Shown in pieces: positions 35,501 to 43,986 of a stretch of DNA of 64,000 bases (within the stretch, counting starts at the first letter, position 1; each line of letters opens with the position of its first letter). A program made the position numbers and the translations under genes. The stretch is from an uncultured Chitinophaga sp. (GTDB lineage: Bacteria; Bacteroidota; Bacteroidia; Cytophagales; Cyclobacteriaceae), in the NCBI GenBank assembly GCA_902168205.1, contig CABHOK010000003.1, positions 248,001 through 312,000 of the forward strand. Reading direction: 5' to 3'. The notes under the pieces are model-generated. The model did no database searches and was not told the origin of the DNA. It saw only the letters and a program-made list of their open reading frames with translations.

Positions 35501-37396
35501 GTAGTGAACGGTACGCAGTATAATTATACAATTTCTGCAACAAACGAAGGCGGTTCTACCGATGGCGTGCTTGTTAGTGCTATACCGGTAGCGAACGAAG
35601 TTGTCAATACATGGCAACATGCTGATGTCGGTGCGACAGGTATATCCGGTAATGCGCGCTATGTGGACGGTATATTTACCATACACGGTGCCGGTGCGGA
35701 TGTTTGGGGTACTGCGGATGGATTCCATTTTGCATACCAGGCGCTTACCGGTGACGGTGCTATTGTAGCGCGTGTTACATCATTGGAAAATACCAACACC
35801 TTTGCAAAGGCTGGTGTTATGATCCGCGAGACTTTGAATGCCAATGCTAAGCATGCCATGATGGATATGCGACCCGATGGTGGTGTCGAGTTTATAAGAC
35901 GTACCGCTATAGCAGGAAGTTCCGTGTCAACAACAGGGGCTACCTTACTATATCCGCACTGGGTAAAATTGGTACGACAAGGAAACGTATTTTCGGCTTA
36001 TCGTTCTACGGATGGCAGCAAATGGACACTGGTGGGAACGGAGACCATCGCCATGAATGAGCAGGTATATATTGGTATTGCTACTTGCGGTCATAATACA
36101 AGTGTCATTGCAGAAGCGAGCTTCGATCATGTTAATATCGCGACAGTATTGCCAGCGATCAACAGTGCATCTACTGCGAACGGAATGGTGACAATACCGT
36201 TTGTATATACTATATCGGCAACGAATATGCCGTACCAGTTCAGCGCAACAGCATTGCCGGATAGCCTGGTGATCGATAAAGAAACCGGTATAATATCCGG
36301 TACTCCGGTTGTTGCCGGTACATTCCCGGTTATTATCACTGCTGCCAACGCACTGGGTATTGCAACGGATACACTCACATTAACGATAGCAAAGAAGACA
36401 CAGTCTGTTTCGTTCGAAGCCCTGGCAGGAAAGAAACTCGGTGACCGCGATTTTCAACTTCACGCATCGGCTACATCCGGGCTTACTGTTGCATACACCA
36501 GTTCAGATACAACAATAGTCACCATTGCGAATGATATAGTTCACATAAAGAAGGAGGGATCCGTAACCATTACGGCTTCACAAAGTGGCAATGAGTTTTA
36601 TGAGCCAGCTACTGCAGTGAGCCACGAGCTTGTTATCATAAAGCTGCCGCATACTCCGTATGGAGGAACAGCGCGCGTTGTTCCCGGAGTGGTGGAAGCG
36701 GAAGACTTTGACATCGGTGGCGAAGGTAAAGCCTATCACGAGACGACTGACTGGAACTTAGGACTTCTCTACCGATGGAATGAAGGCGTTGATATCGAAC
36801 TATGCAAAGCCGGAGGCTACGATGTATTCCTGACTGCAACGGGCGAGTGGTTGAAATATACTATAGATGTACAGGAAGATGGTAACTATCAGCTTGGTGT
36901 ATACCTTGCGGATCTTCTTGGTAAAGGAAAGATAAGAATAGAGATTGACGGTGTTGATAAAACCGGAAGTATAGCGCCCGGTAAAACCGGTGGCCTTCAG
37001 AAATGGGTTACGCTTAACAGAACCATTAACCTGGCCGCTGGACTTCGTGTTGTTACGATATTCTTTGAGTCAGGGGGTATAAGTGTCAACAAGCTTGTGT
37101 TCTCGAAGGAAACTTCATCCGCACGTGCGTCAGTTGAAGAAACTGAAATAGGCGAACCGTCCCTGTTCATCTCGATGTATCCTAATCCTGTCGAAGATCA
37201 TCTTCAGCTTGTTGTTGACGAAACATTAATAGGTGCTGAGGCTTCGGTTATCGATAACCGGGGTGTAAAAATGAAAACGGTCTTCATTCAAAACCCTGTA
37301 CTCACACTCGATATGACATCCTTTACTTCCGGAGTATATATACTCCGATTAAGTAAAGGTCACGATGTAGTTACACGAAAAGTAATCAAGAAATAA
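29597..37396 (+). CDS. giant secreted alginate-lyase-like protein with Ig, FN3, LamG and CBM6 domains and T9SS tail
   Basis: The protein has 2599 residues. It has a signal peptide (MKRHLLLILAFICACALEINA) and an alginate-lyase-type (alpha/alpha)-toroid domain at ~25-345, with NPWMNDMVAIHNLAFMW and AGRDEGHWFGQVEALAW as probable active-site helices. A beta-sandwich of DUF1349 type lies at ~375-570. Then come a putative Ig domain (~575-660), FN3 repeats (~665-835), an autotransporter-like beta-helix at ~837-1345 (GANTYSGGTTI), Ig (~1352-1440) and FN3 (~1440-1615). LamG/concanavalin domain (~1620-1815), FN3 pair, a second DUF1349-like copy (~1995-2170), Ig-like (~2175-2345) and CBM6 (~2360-2510, VVEAEDFDIGGEGKAYH) follow. 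The end is a T9SS type A sorting domain (MYPNPVEDHLQL...SGVYILRL). It should be cell-surface or secreted and act on an acidic polysaccharide; the exact substrate cannot be told from sequence. Confidence 0.9.
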   Translation: MKRHLLLILAFICACALEINAQTFVHPGVPFTTDDLNHLKSNLTKEPWASAYAAFTNDYRSKLTYGMQGPYVTVGRAPDVNRNPWMNDMVAIHNLAFMWIFTGDQAYAQKATGMLDAWAITNTRWTGDETFLDLGDYAQYYITGADILRSTYPGWTADNDAHVRNWFANILWKEADVPNPLRGLNQGAIQIKIAIGIAAYLGDAALWQQAVQSYRTDAGGALPNSLGNGQVGDAGRDEGHWFGQVEALAWSAEVAWKQGVDVFTDLNNRVLATSELYTGFHVNSSSYINNFIPFGGTYAYYTGWGSSGSAPARQSMLYNIIANAYTLRKGVAAPNTTYYRSLMGESGHSFLFRRTIDNSTAPALSPVQHPTTVNTTSLTSIDVGETGLAGKAIYSNSAWTLQGAGAGVPAPPQSQPDAFNFAFQKMNGDGAIIVRVDTILTSANAQVGIMFRESLEEDARHVALVLQPNGGLYLTWRNATTWSKTNISWNNPPGGYLVHFQPKAPWWLKLERINDRVFAYHSQDGVNWTCIGIVVSSLSASPYVGLYTTSQNPSSLVTAVFTNVSMTNSAPAGSPAITSATSATATVGSAFSYAITASASPASYSASGLPAGLSIDTSTGIISGTPTALGKYLVTVNATNAQGTGSAVVVMDVFNNVAPAAPANMVLSNTAIKQVTLHWDASANATSYTVKHALNAGGPYTIIASAVTSTTFTQADAFPGNNYYIVTALSGNLESAPSAEAAITLPPDIPGKPVITNGDGQVTLQWPTATGAATYTIKRAAVSGGPYAILASNITTTTYVDSPLGNGIYYYYVVSAVIGDRESNNSEEELGIPGATSPKWSIAPVSGLWNIADNWEGGIIPASPAILRFDSTSVTTLTNDVADLEVARFSFESEANAYTIAGNAVRMGSEVINKSDNTQVLNIGMTLNGPLQVNAPKGAVRLGGVIAGTGSIAKKGSGWVYLTGANTYSGGTTIQDSQGGWGPNAPLNIAGAGTLSNGVPVAGPLGTGVVTMKGGALRNADAYALIYNDILVEAGTKNFLYSEGGGLFLAGRLTGSGTIEHDGNAYDGLHLSGNNSEFTGTFISVNRSSRHRVRIDASSAGSAKANWILNNSFSDGHRLSFNDTIQFGALSGGGLINSYNAPVMNIGALNTNTTFSGVMANSNIGVVKVGTGTLKFTGTNLNYGATTVKNGILLINGPYNSAVTVRGGTIGGSGTINNVVTTGTGSGAGSSLAPGDETIGQLTVGNIVTLKSDATLRVEFSGKSATMDKLIAKGLTLENAALQFTDIDPGNLTAGVSFILVDNTSTNAVTGIFNGLAELALVQVGDYQFHITYKGGDGNDIVLLDHRTTPALITSAPTAAGMKDQAFSYTITAINTPLSYSATGLPAGLTVNTETGVISGIPTESGIFKVQLGTQDEKGSASLELNLTIQTNEVPPAPAGLSSIARNSLQLDLSWNRSPVSAFTQTYTLKRAQVESGPYTIIAQNLTDTTYSDKSLAPVTVYFYVVSATNAIGEGSNSVAISDTTLFPNISPKVHNVLAVGSNAKINLTWKSSFEAASYNVKRSLTADGIFSTIANVADTSYIDTNITAGTTYYYTISAVNLAGESEPSDMASAMADAAAYAYWPFNEAQGTVATDLWNAKTGTLTGATPGWASGVSGSAVKLAGSSHVALPNGTMSTLTNFTISTWVKLDEKRTWERVFDFGSGTATYMFLTTTHNGGGVRYSIKLNNGSEQQINSSYSVPLNVWVHLAVTLNGSTGILYINGEEVGRNTGMTINPSRLGNTTQTWIGRSQWASDPYFHGTIDDFRIYSRTLSAPEISGMVKAIAPLPPTNVTVVRAGDGTALSWTRSKDADSYTVLRGSVAGTYTTIATGVTDTLYTDLAPLKGKNYYVVYATRSNFRSVLSNAAFITMPPAIPGYSHASGWNHRVDLSWAASAGATGYAVKRSAGSEGIFTTIATVTTTIFSDTAVVNGTQYNYTISATNEGGSTDGVLVSAIPVANEVVNTWQHADVGATGISGNARYVDGIFTIHGAGADVWGTADGFHFAYQALTGDGAIVARVTSLENTNTFAKAGVMIRETLNANAKHAMMDMRPDGGVEFIRRTAIAGSSVSTTGATLLYPHWVKLVRQGNVFSAYRSTDGSKWTLVGTETIAMNEQVYIGIATCGHNTSVIAEASFDHVNIATVLPAINSASTANGMVTIPFVYTISATNMPYQFSATALPDSLVIDKETGIISGTPVVAGTFPVIITAANALGIATDTLTLTIAKKTQSVSFEALAGKKLGDRDFQLHASATSGLTVAYTSSDTTIVTIANDIVHIKKEGSVTITASQSGNEFYEPATAVSHELVIIKLPHTPYGGTARVVPGVVEAEDFDIGGEGKAYHETTDWNLGLLYRWNEGVDIELCKAGGYDVFLTATGEWLKYTIDVQEDGNYQLGVYLADLLGKGKIRIEIDGVDKTGSIAPGKTGGLQKWVTLNRTINLAAGLRVVTIFFESGGISVNKLVFSKETSSARASVEETEIGEPSLFISMYPNPVEDHLQLVVDETLIGAEASVIDNRGVKMKTVFIQNPVLTLDMTSFTSGVYILRLSKGHDVVTRKVIKK

Positions 37397-37421
37397 ATCA
37401 GTTTAGGTTGATTTGGTGTAC

Positions 37422-37449
37422 AGCCCTGGTCACGAAGGTGGTCAGGGCT
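37422..37449 (+). terminator. terminator hairpin after the lyase gene
   Basis: AGCCCTG (37422-37428) pairs with CAGGGCT (37443-37449). The stem continues inward through two G-T wobble pairs to CAC/GTG, giving about 12 pairs and a GAAG loop. It lies 26 bases after the stop codon. There is no long T run, which is common in this phylum. Confidence 0.7.
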
Positions 37450-37676
37450 TACTTATGCCTGATAAGTCAATGTACATTGAGTGACATCTCCCGCATTTCA
37501 CTTTCCAAATTCCCCACTGACTTAACTCATAGCTTCTGCAAAGTCGTGGAATTCCCTCTATGAAATGCACTTTTAAGTTAAAACGAACCGGTAAACTTTA
37601 ATATTTATTCACATTTTGTATGTATTATTGAATCCATTCTCCATACATTCACGTAAAGCAATGTGTACGTGAAAAT

Positions 37677-40361
37677 ATGAGCGTCCGGAGATCAACATTC
37701 AAACCCGATCATAATCGGAAGAAGCATGAACCACCTGCGTGGGCTCAACGATTCATTGTGTGGTACTGTAAGCCCGAGCTTGCTGAGGATTTGCTTGGAG
37801 ACCTTCATGAGTATTTCGACCGGAATGTTAGATCAAAAGGTCCACTCCGCGCCAGGCTCATTTATAGTATGGATGCATTCAAGTTCTTCAGAATATATAC
37901 TGTTCGTGCGCCAAAATTTGTAAACCTCTTAATCAACTGGATCATGATTGGAAGCTACGTCAAAACATCGATGCGTAATGTGCAGCGCAATAAACTGTTC
38001 TCGACTATCAACATCGTTGGTCTTGCCATAAGTATGTCGGTAGGTCTGTTGCTGATTGCTTTCGTACACGACTTGCTGTCGTACGATAAATTTAATGAGC
38101 ATGGTAAACGTATATATCGCATTACCTCGCATGCCCGGTTTCAGGAAGGATCCGGTGAAAAATTTGCATCCACGTCTTTGATGGCAGGCAAGCTCATACA
38201 CGAAAAAATATCAGGCATAGAAGAGACAGTGATCATCGGGACGGAATGCTCAGGTGATGCAACGGTTAATAATAATGTTGTTCCGCTTACCGGTATATAT
38301 GCTGAGCCCACCATGCTTCGGATCTTTACGTTGCCCATGGTGAAGGGTGATGCAGCAACAGCGCTAGCCAAACCTTATTCCATCGTACTCACAGAAACTT
38401 CTGCAAAGAAACTTTTCGGTGCTGAAGATGCTTTCGGTAAAACTATTCACTTCGATAGTGCTGATTATGAAGTGACGGGTATACTCAAGGATGTTCCATT
38501 CTTTTCTCATATTCAATTCGAATCGCTTGTTTCATTCAGTACCGTTGAAACGCAGTTGGCGAAGGGGCGGGATTTTTCGGAGTGGTCGCGCGTTTGGGAC
38601 AGAAACTATGTATACTTGTTGCTCCCGGAAAAATCAAATGTCTCTGACATTCAGGCGAAGATCGATGCCCTCTGTGCGGAACAAAATAACGGAGATAATA
38701 AAGCGCAAATATATCTTACACTTCTTCCGCTATATGATATTGTGTTGGGCGAAGATCTCGCTAACTCCATTCAACCCGTGGTGCCTGATATTGTGCTCTG
38801 GATCGTTGGTGGTTTGGCACTGATAGTAATCTTGTCTGCATGCTTTAATTATACCAACCTTTCGATTGCGCGATCGATGAGACGCTTCAAGGAAATAGGT
38901 TTACGCAAAGTGATTGGTGCGGGAAAGAGTCAGGTTCGCTTGCAGTTTCTTGCGGAGGCAATCATCGTATCGTTAATTGCTCTTCTTCTTTCTTTTGGAA
39001 TGTTCCTGGTACTCCGCCCGCAATTTGTCAGTATAGCTCCCGAGTTACTGAAAATGGTAAAGCTGGAAATAACAATGCCGATGGTGTTAACATTTGTTGT
39101 CTTCTCTATGGCGGTTGGTATAGTCGCGGGCTTTTTACCGGCAATATTCTTTTCGAAAGTCAATGTTAGTAATGCACTAAGAGATGTCTCGTCTGTAAAA
39201 GTATTTAAAGGACTCAGCTTCAGGCGGGCGTTGGTTGTTGTTCAGTATACATTAACGTTGATGTTCATCACCAGCACATTTATAGGTTACGTTCAGTATA
39301 AAGATATTCTCACGTTCGATCTGGGTTTTAATACGGAGAACATTCTTAACATCGACTTGCAAAAAAATAGACCCGATGATTTGATTAACAAGCTCAAAGC
39401 TATGCCCGAAGTATCCGGGGTTTCACAATCGCGGCTGCTGACCAGTGTTGGTAATGCGTGGGGCGGTTATGTGAAGTATAAAGACTTGCGTGATTCATCG
39501 CTTGTGTTTACCAATATAATCGATGAGAACTATATACCCTTGCATGAGTATAAGTTGATTGCCGGGCAGAACTTTATCACCAGACCTGTAACGCGCGATG
39601 CTGCCAGCGAAGTGATCGTTAACGAAAAAACGTTGCGACTATTTGCTATAGGCCATGGTGATCCTCAAAAAGCAGTAGGCGATGAGATACTTCTGAATAG
39701 TAAAAAGCATACAATAGTCGGTGTGATAAAAGACTTTCATTACGGAAAGCTTGACGAAGACATCAAGCCCGTTGTGTTTACATACCTCACACCGGATGCA
39801 TTTCTCACCAGTGACAGGAGGGATGGTCTTGTGAATGTACGCATTAATACCAGCGACCCGATTGAGACTATGGCAAAGATCCAGGGGGTTTGGAAAAGCA
39901 TTGACTCCGTTCATCCATTTGAAGCCCGCTTCTATGACGATTCCATCGAGGATGCATACAAGGAACTCTCTGCAATGATAAAGGTAATCGGCTTCCTTTC
40001 GTTCATCGCTATATCTATAGCTTCTCTCGGATTGTTGGGTATGGTAGTGTTTACCACGGAAACAAGACTGAAGGAGATGAGTATACGTAAAGTGCTGGGC
40101 GCGACTTCCGGTAAATTAGTGTTCTTATTAAGTCGTGGTTTTGTTGTTCTGCTTTCTATCGCTGCATTGATAGCGCTTCCGATAACCTATATATTCTTTG
40201 AGAATGTAGTGCTCATCAATTTCCCATTTCACAAGCCGGTTGGAACAGCGGAATTGTTTGGTGGCGTGCTGGCTGTTCTAACAATAGCATTCATCATGAT
40301 CGGGTCGCAGGCTCTGAAGACTGCCCGGAGTAATCCGGCCGAAGTTCTGAAGTGTGAATAG
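37677..40361 (+). CDS. second FtsX/MacB-type ABC transporter permease with prefix domain
   Basis: The 894-residue protein has the same build as the permease at 11367. A cytoplasmic permease-prefix segment comes first (WAQRFIVWYCKPELAEDLLGDLHEYF). A TM helix and a MacB-like periplasmic domain follow, starting SYVKTSMRNVQRNKLFSTIN. Then there is an FtsX core with RFKEIGLRKVIGAGK, a second periplasmic domain, and a final core with EMSIRKVLGATSGKLVF and NPAEVLKCE. No PadR gene is adjacent here. The two permeases are divergent paralogues. The substrate is unknown. Confidence 0.92.
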   Translation: MSVRRSTFKPDHNRKKHEPPAWAQRFIVWYCKPELAEDLLGDLHEYFDRNVRSKGPLRARLIYSMDAFKFFRIYTVRAPKFVNLLINWIMIGSYVKTSMRNVQRNKLFSTINIVGLAISMSVGLLLIAFVHDLLSYDKFNEHGKRIYRITSHARFQEGSGEKFASTSLMAGKLIHEKISGIEETVIIGTECSGDATVNNNVVPLTGIYAEPTMLRIFTLPMVKGDAATALAKPYSIVLTETSAKKLFGAEDAFGKTIHFDSADYEVTGILKDVPFFSHIQFESLVSFSTVETQLAKGRDFSEWSRVWDRNYVYLLLPEKSNVSDIQAKIDALCAEQNNGDNKAQIYLTLLPLYDIVLGEDLANSIQPVVPDIVLWIVGGLALIVILSACFNYTNLSIARSMRRFKEIGLRKVIGAGKSQVRLQFLAEAIIVSLIALLLSFGMFLVLRPQFVSIAPELLKMVKLEITMPMVLTFVVFSMAVGIVAGFLPAIFFSKVNVSNALRDVSSVKVFKGLSFRRALVVVQYTLTLMFITSTFIGYVQYKDILTFDLGFNTENILNIDLQKNRPDDLINKLKAMPEVSGVSQSRLLTSVGNAWGGYVKYKDLRDSSLVFTNIIDENYIPLHEYKLIAGQNFITRPVTRDAASEVIVNEKTLRLFAIGHGDPQKAVGDEILLNSKKHTIVGVIKDFHYGKLDEDIKPVVFTYLTPDAFLTSDRRDGLVNVRINTSDPIETMAKIQGVWKSIDSVHPFEARFYDDSIEDAYKELSAMIKVIGFLSFIAISIASLGLLGMVVFTTETRLKEMSIRKVLGATSGKLVFLLSRGFVVLLSIAALIALPITYIFFENVVLINFPFHKPVGTAELFGGVLAVLTIAFIMIGSQALKTARSNPAEVLKCE

Positions 40362-40398
40362 GCCGAGGTAAAGTGAATAAATTATAGTCTTCACGAAA

Positions 40399-40425
40399 CA
40401 AGTCCAGGTATATTGCCTGGACTTG
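40399..40425. terminator. hairpin between convergent permease and hydroxylase genes
   Basis: CAAGTCCAGG (40399-40408) and CCTGGACTTG (40416-40425) form a perfect 10-base stem with a 7-base loop. It lies between two genes that end towards each other, so it can stop transcription in both directions. Confidence 0.75.
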
Positions 40426-40458
40426 CTTGTTTATACTGAATGTTGATTGATGCAAACG

Positions 40459-41217
40459 CTATTTTCTTTCTTCAGTTGCTACATCTACACCGCGCAGCAT
40501 GTCCCATACTCGGGATGACGCGCCATCATAGAAACCTGTATGTACTGAGAAATCTTTTGGATTGCGGAATGTTCCAAAAATAATATCAAATACAGGCAAA
40601 TCAGAATAGTTGTATTTATGAACACCGGTGGCATGATGTAATGAATGACTTTCCGGACGCTGTACAATATAGCCAAGCCATTGGGGCGTGCGTATGTTTG
40701 AATGCTGAAATATACTCAGGAAGTTTGTAGCCAGGATCATAACGGTGATCGCCTGTGGTGTAAGCCCGGCAACAAGACTAAAGCAAATGCTTCCGAGAAC
40801 GGTCCAGCCAATCATATCAAGTGGACTAAAATAAAAAGCTCCGTATGCATCTACACGTTCGGCACTGTGGTGGATCTGGTGAAAGAATTTCCAGAGTACA
40901 TCACTGCGATGCATGAAGTAGTGCCATAAGAAAACACCAAACTCATAGAGCAGAACTGCAAAAATACCACCGCCTACTGTACCCATCCACGAAAGATCCA
41001 GCAGACGATATGGCTCGAGCAAAGGATTAATATAGTATGGCAGGTACGATGACAGAAAGAAATAGCAGACAAAGGCCAGGATGCCTTTTACTTTCCAATA
41101 CCTGATGCGTGGAAGCTCGCGTCCCGGAAAGAAACCTTCGTATAACATTAATGCGGCATAGATGGACATCACAATAAGCGATATCGGGTCGAGAATAAGA
41201 TCTAAAGGAGTTGGCAT
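40459..41217 (-). CDS. sterol desaturase/fatty acid hydroxylase family protein
   Basis: The 252-residue integral membrane protein carries the histidine clusters of the di-iron hydroxylase superfamily: HYFMH, then HQIHHS, a later H-S-N in FQHSNIRTP, and SLHHATGVHKYNYSDLPVFD. At least four membrane helices surround them. Members insert a hydroxyl group or double bond into lipids, carotenoids or sterol-like molecules using O2; the substrate here is not evident. Transcribed alone on the minus strand, 65 bases downstream of the TPR gene and possibly in the same unit. Confidence 0.92.
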   Translation of the reverse strand: MPTPLDLILDPISLIVMSIYAALMLYEGFFPGRELPRIRYWKVKGILAFVCYFFLSSYLPYYINPLLEPYRLLDLSWMGTVGGGIFAVLLYEFGVFLWHYFMHRSDVLWKFFHQIHHSAERVDAYGAFYFSPLDMIGWTVLGSICFSLVAGLTPQAITVMILATNFLSIFQHSNIRTPQWLGYIVQRPESHSLHHATGVHKYNYSDLPVFDIIFGTFRNPKDFSVHTGFYDGASSRVWDMLRGVDVATEERK

Positions 41218-41282
41218 AAAGGGGCGATTTTGATTGATACTTTAAAACCCAAGGCGTGAGTTTTCACCTTACATCGTAAGAA

Positions 41283-43040
41283 TCATCCTTTTTCCAGGTG
41301 CCACAATACATTTTTCTCAGGGCGATACGAACAAAAAATTCCTGTCTTGATTGAATTGGACAAGTGTTTGCCCAGGGAAGGATGAATGGTCGCAATTTTC
41401 TTTATTGAGTTTCGTATACGCCACGTTACTGCGGACCGGACCTTCTCTATAGGATCATCGCTTTTTCGTGTGCGTCCGTTGAGTCCCATAGAATTACTGA
41501 GCATGTCAAGAATGTCATCGTATTCCTTTTGCAACACGGCCGACAGCTGGTAGTTGTTATGTGCTTCTGCGAGCGACAGATCTTCCTGCAAGCTGAGTAG
41601 TCGGGCCTTATAACTTTTCTTTGCCTTCTCATCGATGACTTGCTCACCGCGCATCTTCACCATACTTCCCATCAGTTCACTGCAATGAATTAGCTCACCG
41701 GGCATTGACAGTAAACGGGCTATATCATTAATCCCTTTTGCATCGGAGATCCGGAAGGAATGATTTTCATAGGAGATCCGCCATCCATCATCTTCACGGA
41801 AAAAGAAATTGAGTAGGGGCTGCGTTGTGCGTAAAAAATTTCTGGGTGCAACTGCTGTTTCCTTTCCGGCCATGTGTTCCCAGAATCTTCTTTGATGGGT
41901 ATGGCCGCGGTATGGACTCACGTTGATCACCCATTGTATAGCTTCGCGATTGCCGGGAAATCGTTCATCCTTCAGAATTTTTGTTTTGAATTCATACAGG
42001 TAGCGATGCCAGCTTTTTTCCATTCCTGCCTGATCGCCCATCTCGAAGTAAGCAGCAGCCAGTATACAATGCGAGTCAACCCAGGCTAGTTGTGTACTGT
42101 TACTGAGTTTTATACATGTCTCAAAATTTCCCTGTTCAAATGCGATGAACGCCCCTATATAATAAAATTGCTCTGCGCGTTGGGTATTATACTGAAGTAC
42201 TTTTTGATAGAGTGCTTCAGCTTCCGCTATATATCCCAGGAAGACAAAACATGAAGCAATCTGTACAAGATTTTCAGTGTCGGTAGGATTTAACTGCAGC
42301 GCCTTTCTCAGGTAATGTTCAGCGATGTCGTATTCGGCTTCATATAAATATACCCGGCCGAGAATCATAGCGGCCACATGGTTATGCGGATCAAGGTCTA
42401 TCGCTTTCTTCGCCCAGTCGAACGCACCCTGCTGACTCACATCCCACCGTTCCCATAGTTGACAACTCCATTCGTTAAAATAGGTAAGCGACATTCCGGA
42501 ATATGCGAGCGAATTAAGCGGGTCAGTCTCCATCGCTCTTTGAAACTGATCACGTGCGCGCTCATCGGCTTCAACGGTGCCCTTGCGTAACTCTTCCATG
42601 CCTTGCAACCAATACTCATAAGCAGAAATGGAAACCACTGGCTTTTTGGACATGTAGGCAAGCAAGTCACTGTTCAGATGATCCTGCATTGTCTCGACAA
42701 TCCGCTTCAGTAATTTTTCTTCGACAGCAACAAGTGCATCTTTATCGAACTCGTATTGCTCGGCCCAGGCAAGCTGCGAACGCTCATTGTTGATAAGCTG
42801 TGAATTTACCCGTAGTGTATTTTGAAGAAACCGGTATGAACCCCGGATGGAATATGTAGTATGGACATCTTTATGTTTGGCACTGTCTGCAGGAAATATT
42901 TTGAACTGCCGGAAGCGGGAGAATTCCGTAATGAGATCTACATAAAACGAACGACAAAAGATATCGGCATCCTGATTCATCGTCAGGTTCTCAAGCGGAA
43001 AAATAGCAATGGAAATTTCAATCTCTTTTGCAGACATCAA
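41283..43040 (-). CDS. TolB-like/TPR protein with a conserved C-terminal domain
   Basis: The 585-residue cytoplasmic protein begins with a TolB-amino-domain-like segment (ISIAIFPLENLTMNQDADIF). The same segment precedes TPR repeats in many adenylate-cyclase-associated and regulator proteins. About six TPR units follow (residues ~150-330; AIDLDPHNHVAAMILGRVYL, ALQLNPTDTENLVQIASCFV). The last ~200 residues include a small beta segment (WRISYENHSFRISD) and end in VTWRIRNSIKKIATIHPSLG with LSNSIKTGIFCSYRP. I recognise that ending from signalling proteins, but it has no named function that I can cite. A scaffold or sensing role is likely. Confidence 0.75.
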   Translation of the reverse strand: MMSAKEIEISIAIFPLENLTMNQDADIFCRSFYVDLITEFSRFRQFKIFPADSAKHKDVHTTYSIRGSYRFLQNTLRVNSQLINNERSQLAWAEQYEFDKDALVAVEEKLLKRIVETMQDHLNSDLLAYMSKKPVVSISAYEYWLQGMEELRKGTVEADERARDQFQRAMETDPLNSLAYSGMSLTYFNEWSCQLWERWDVSQQGAFDWAKKAIDLDPHNHVAAMILGRVYLYEAEYDIAEHYLRKALQLNPTDTENLVQIASCFVFLGYIAEAEALYQKVLQYNTQRAEQFYYIGAFIAFEQGNFETCIKLSNSTQLAWVDSHCILAAAYFEMGDQAGMEKSWHRYLYEFKTKILKDERFPGNREAIQWVINVSPYRGHTHQRRFWEHMAGKETAVAPRNFLRTTQPLLNFFFREDDGWRISYENHSFRISDAKGINDIARLLSMPGELIHCSELMGSMVKMRGEQVIDEKAKKSYKARLLSLQEDLSLAEAHNNYQLSAVLQKEYDDILDMLSNSMGLNGRTRKSDDPIEKVRSAVTWRIRNSIKKIATIHPSLGKHLSNSIKTGIFCSYRPEKNVLWHLEKG

Positions 43041-43218
43041 ACCTAAAATAGGTCAAATCATGTGCATAATCAAATAAAGTTTGAGCCATGATTGGACTGG
43101 TTATAACAGTATATATAGGAAATAGTTATTCCGTTGTCTCAACTGATTTCGCCTGCTATATATTTTACATTCTGTTTCGCAATATTTGTATTTCATATTT
43201 TCAGAACGAATACTGTAA

Positions 43219-43962
43219 ATGAGCTATAGACAGATTAAGCCAACCGGATTTTTGAGCAACTTTGTGCAGAGCTTTTGGTATTACCAAACTACGGATGCCG
43301 AAGTTCAGCACACGATTTTGCCAGATGGGTACTTTGACTTAATTGCAGAGTTTGAAAACGATGTGCTGTCCCTTGTAAAGTTAACGGGCGTCTGGACGAA
43401 GCCCAAGGATATCGTAATTCCTAAAAACACAAAGTTCTTTGCTGTGAGATTCAAGCTTTTAGCAATTGAGTATGTCTTCAAAAAGGAAATTAAATCCATT
43501 GTAAACACCACGGTAGATTTGCCTTTCACATTTTGGAATCTGGATACATATACATGTGATGAATTTGAGAAATTTGTTGCAGACACGTCCAATAGATTAG
43601 AGGCTTCCATAAAACATCTCCGTGAAATAGACAACAGAAAATTTAAACTTTTTGAAAACGTTTATCAGCAGAAAACAAAAACTGTCGCTGAGCTTTCTAC
43701 TCAAATTTTTTGGAGCAGCAGACAAATCAACAGATACTTTAATTCACAGTTCGGTATTACGCTAAAAGAGTTTCTGAAAATTGTTCGCTGCCATGCTGCG
43801 TATGAGAAAATTTCAAATGGAAACTTAAGTCCTCAATCAGATTTCTTTGACCAGGCACATTTGATCAAAGAGATTAAGAAATATACCGGAGTAACACCAA
43901 AAGAATTGAACAAAAATAAGAACGACCGATTTTTACAATTATCGAAGCTGGACGGAAAGTAA
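43219..43962 (+). CDS. AraC-type transcriptional regulator
   Basis: The 247-residue protein has an N-terminal DUF6597-like beta domain (VQSFWYYQTTDAEVQHTILP, DGYFDLI) and a C-terminal AraC domain. The latter has TVAELSTQIFWSSRQINRYF, FGITLKEFLKIVRCHAA and the second HTH FFDQAHLIKEIKKYTGVTPK. It is followed after 24 bases by a VOC-family gene in the same direction, the usual pairing of such regulators with small stress or detoxification enzymes. Confidence 0.92.
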   Translation: MSYRQIKPTGFLSNFVQSFWYYQTTDAEVQHTILPDGYFDLIAEFENDVLSLVKLTGVWTKPKDIVIPKNTKFFAVRFKLLAIEYVFKKEIKSIVNTTVDLPFTFWNLDTYTCDEFEKFVADTSNRLEASIKHLREIDNRKFKLFENVYQQKTKTVAELSTQIFWSSRQINRYFNSQFGITLKEFLKIVRCHAAYEKISNGNLSPQSDFFDQAHLIKEIKKYTGVTPKELNKNKNDRFLQLSKLDGK

Positions 43963-43986
43963 TCTTGCGTCATAATATTTCATCAA

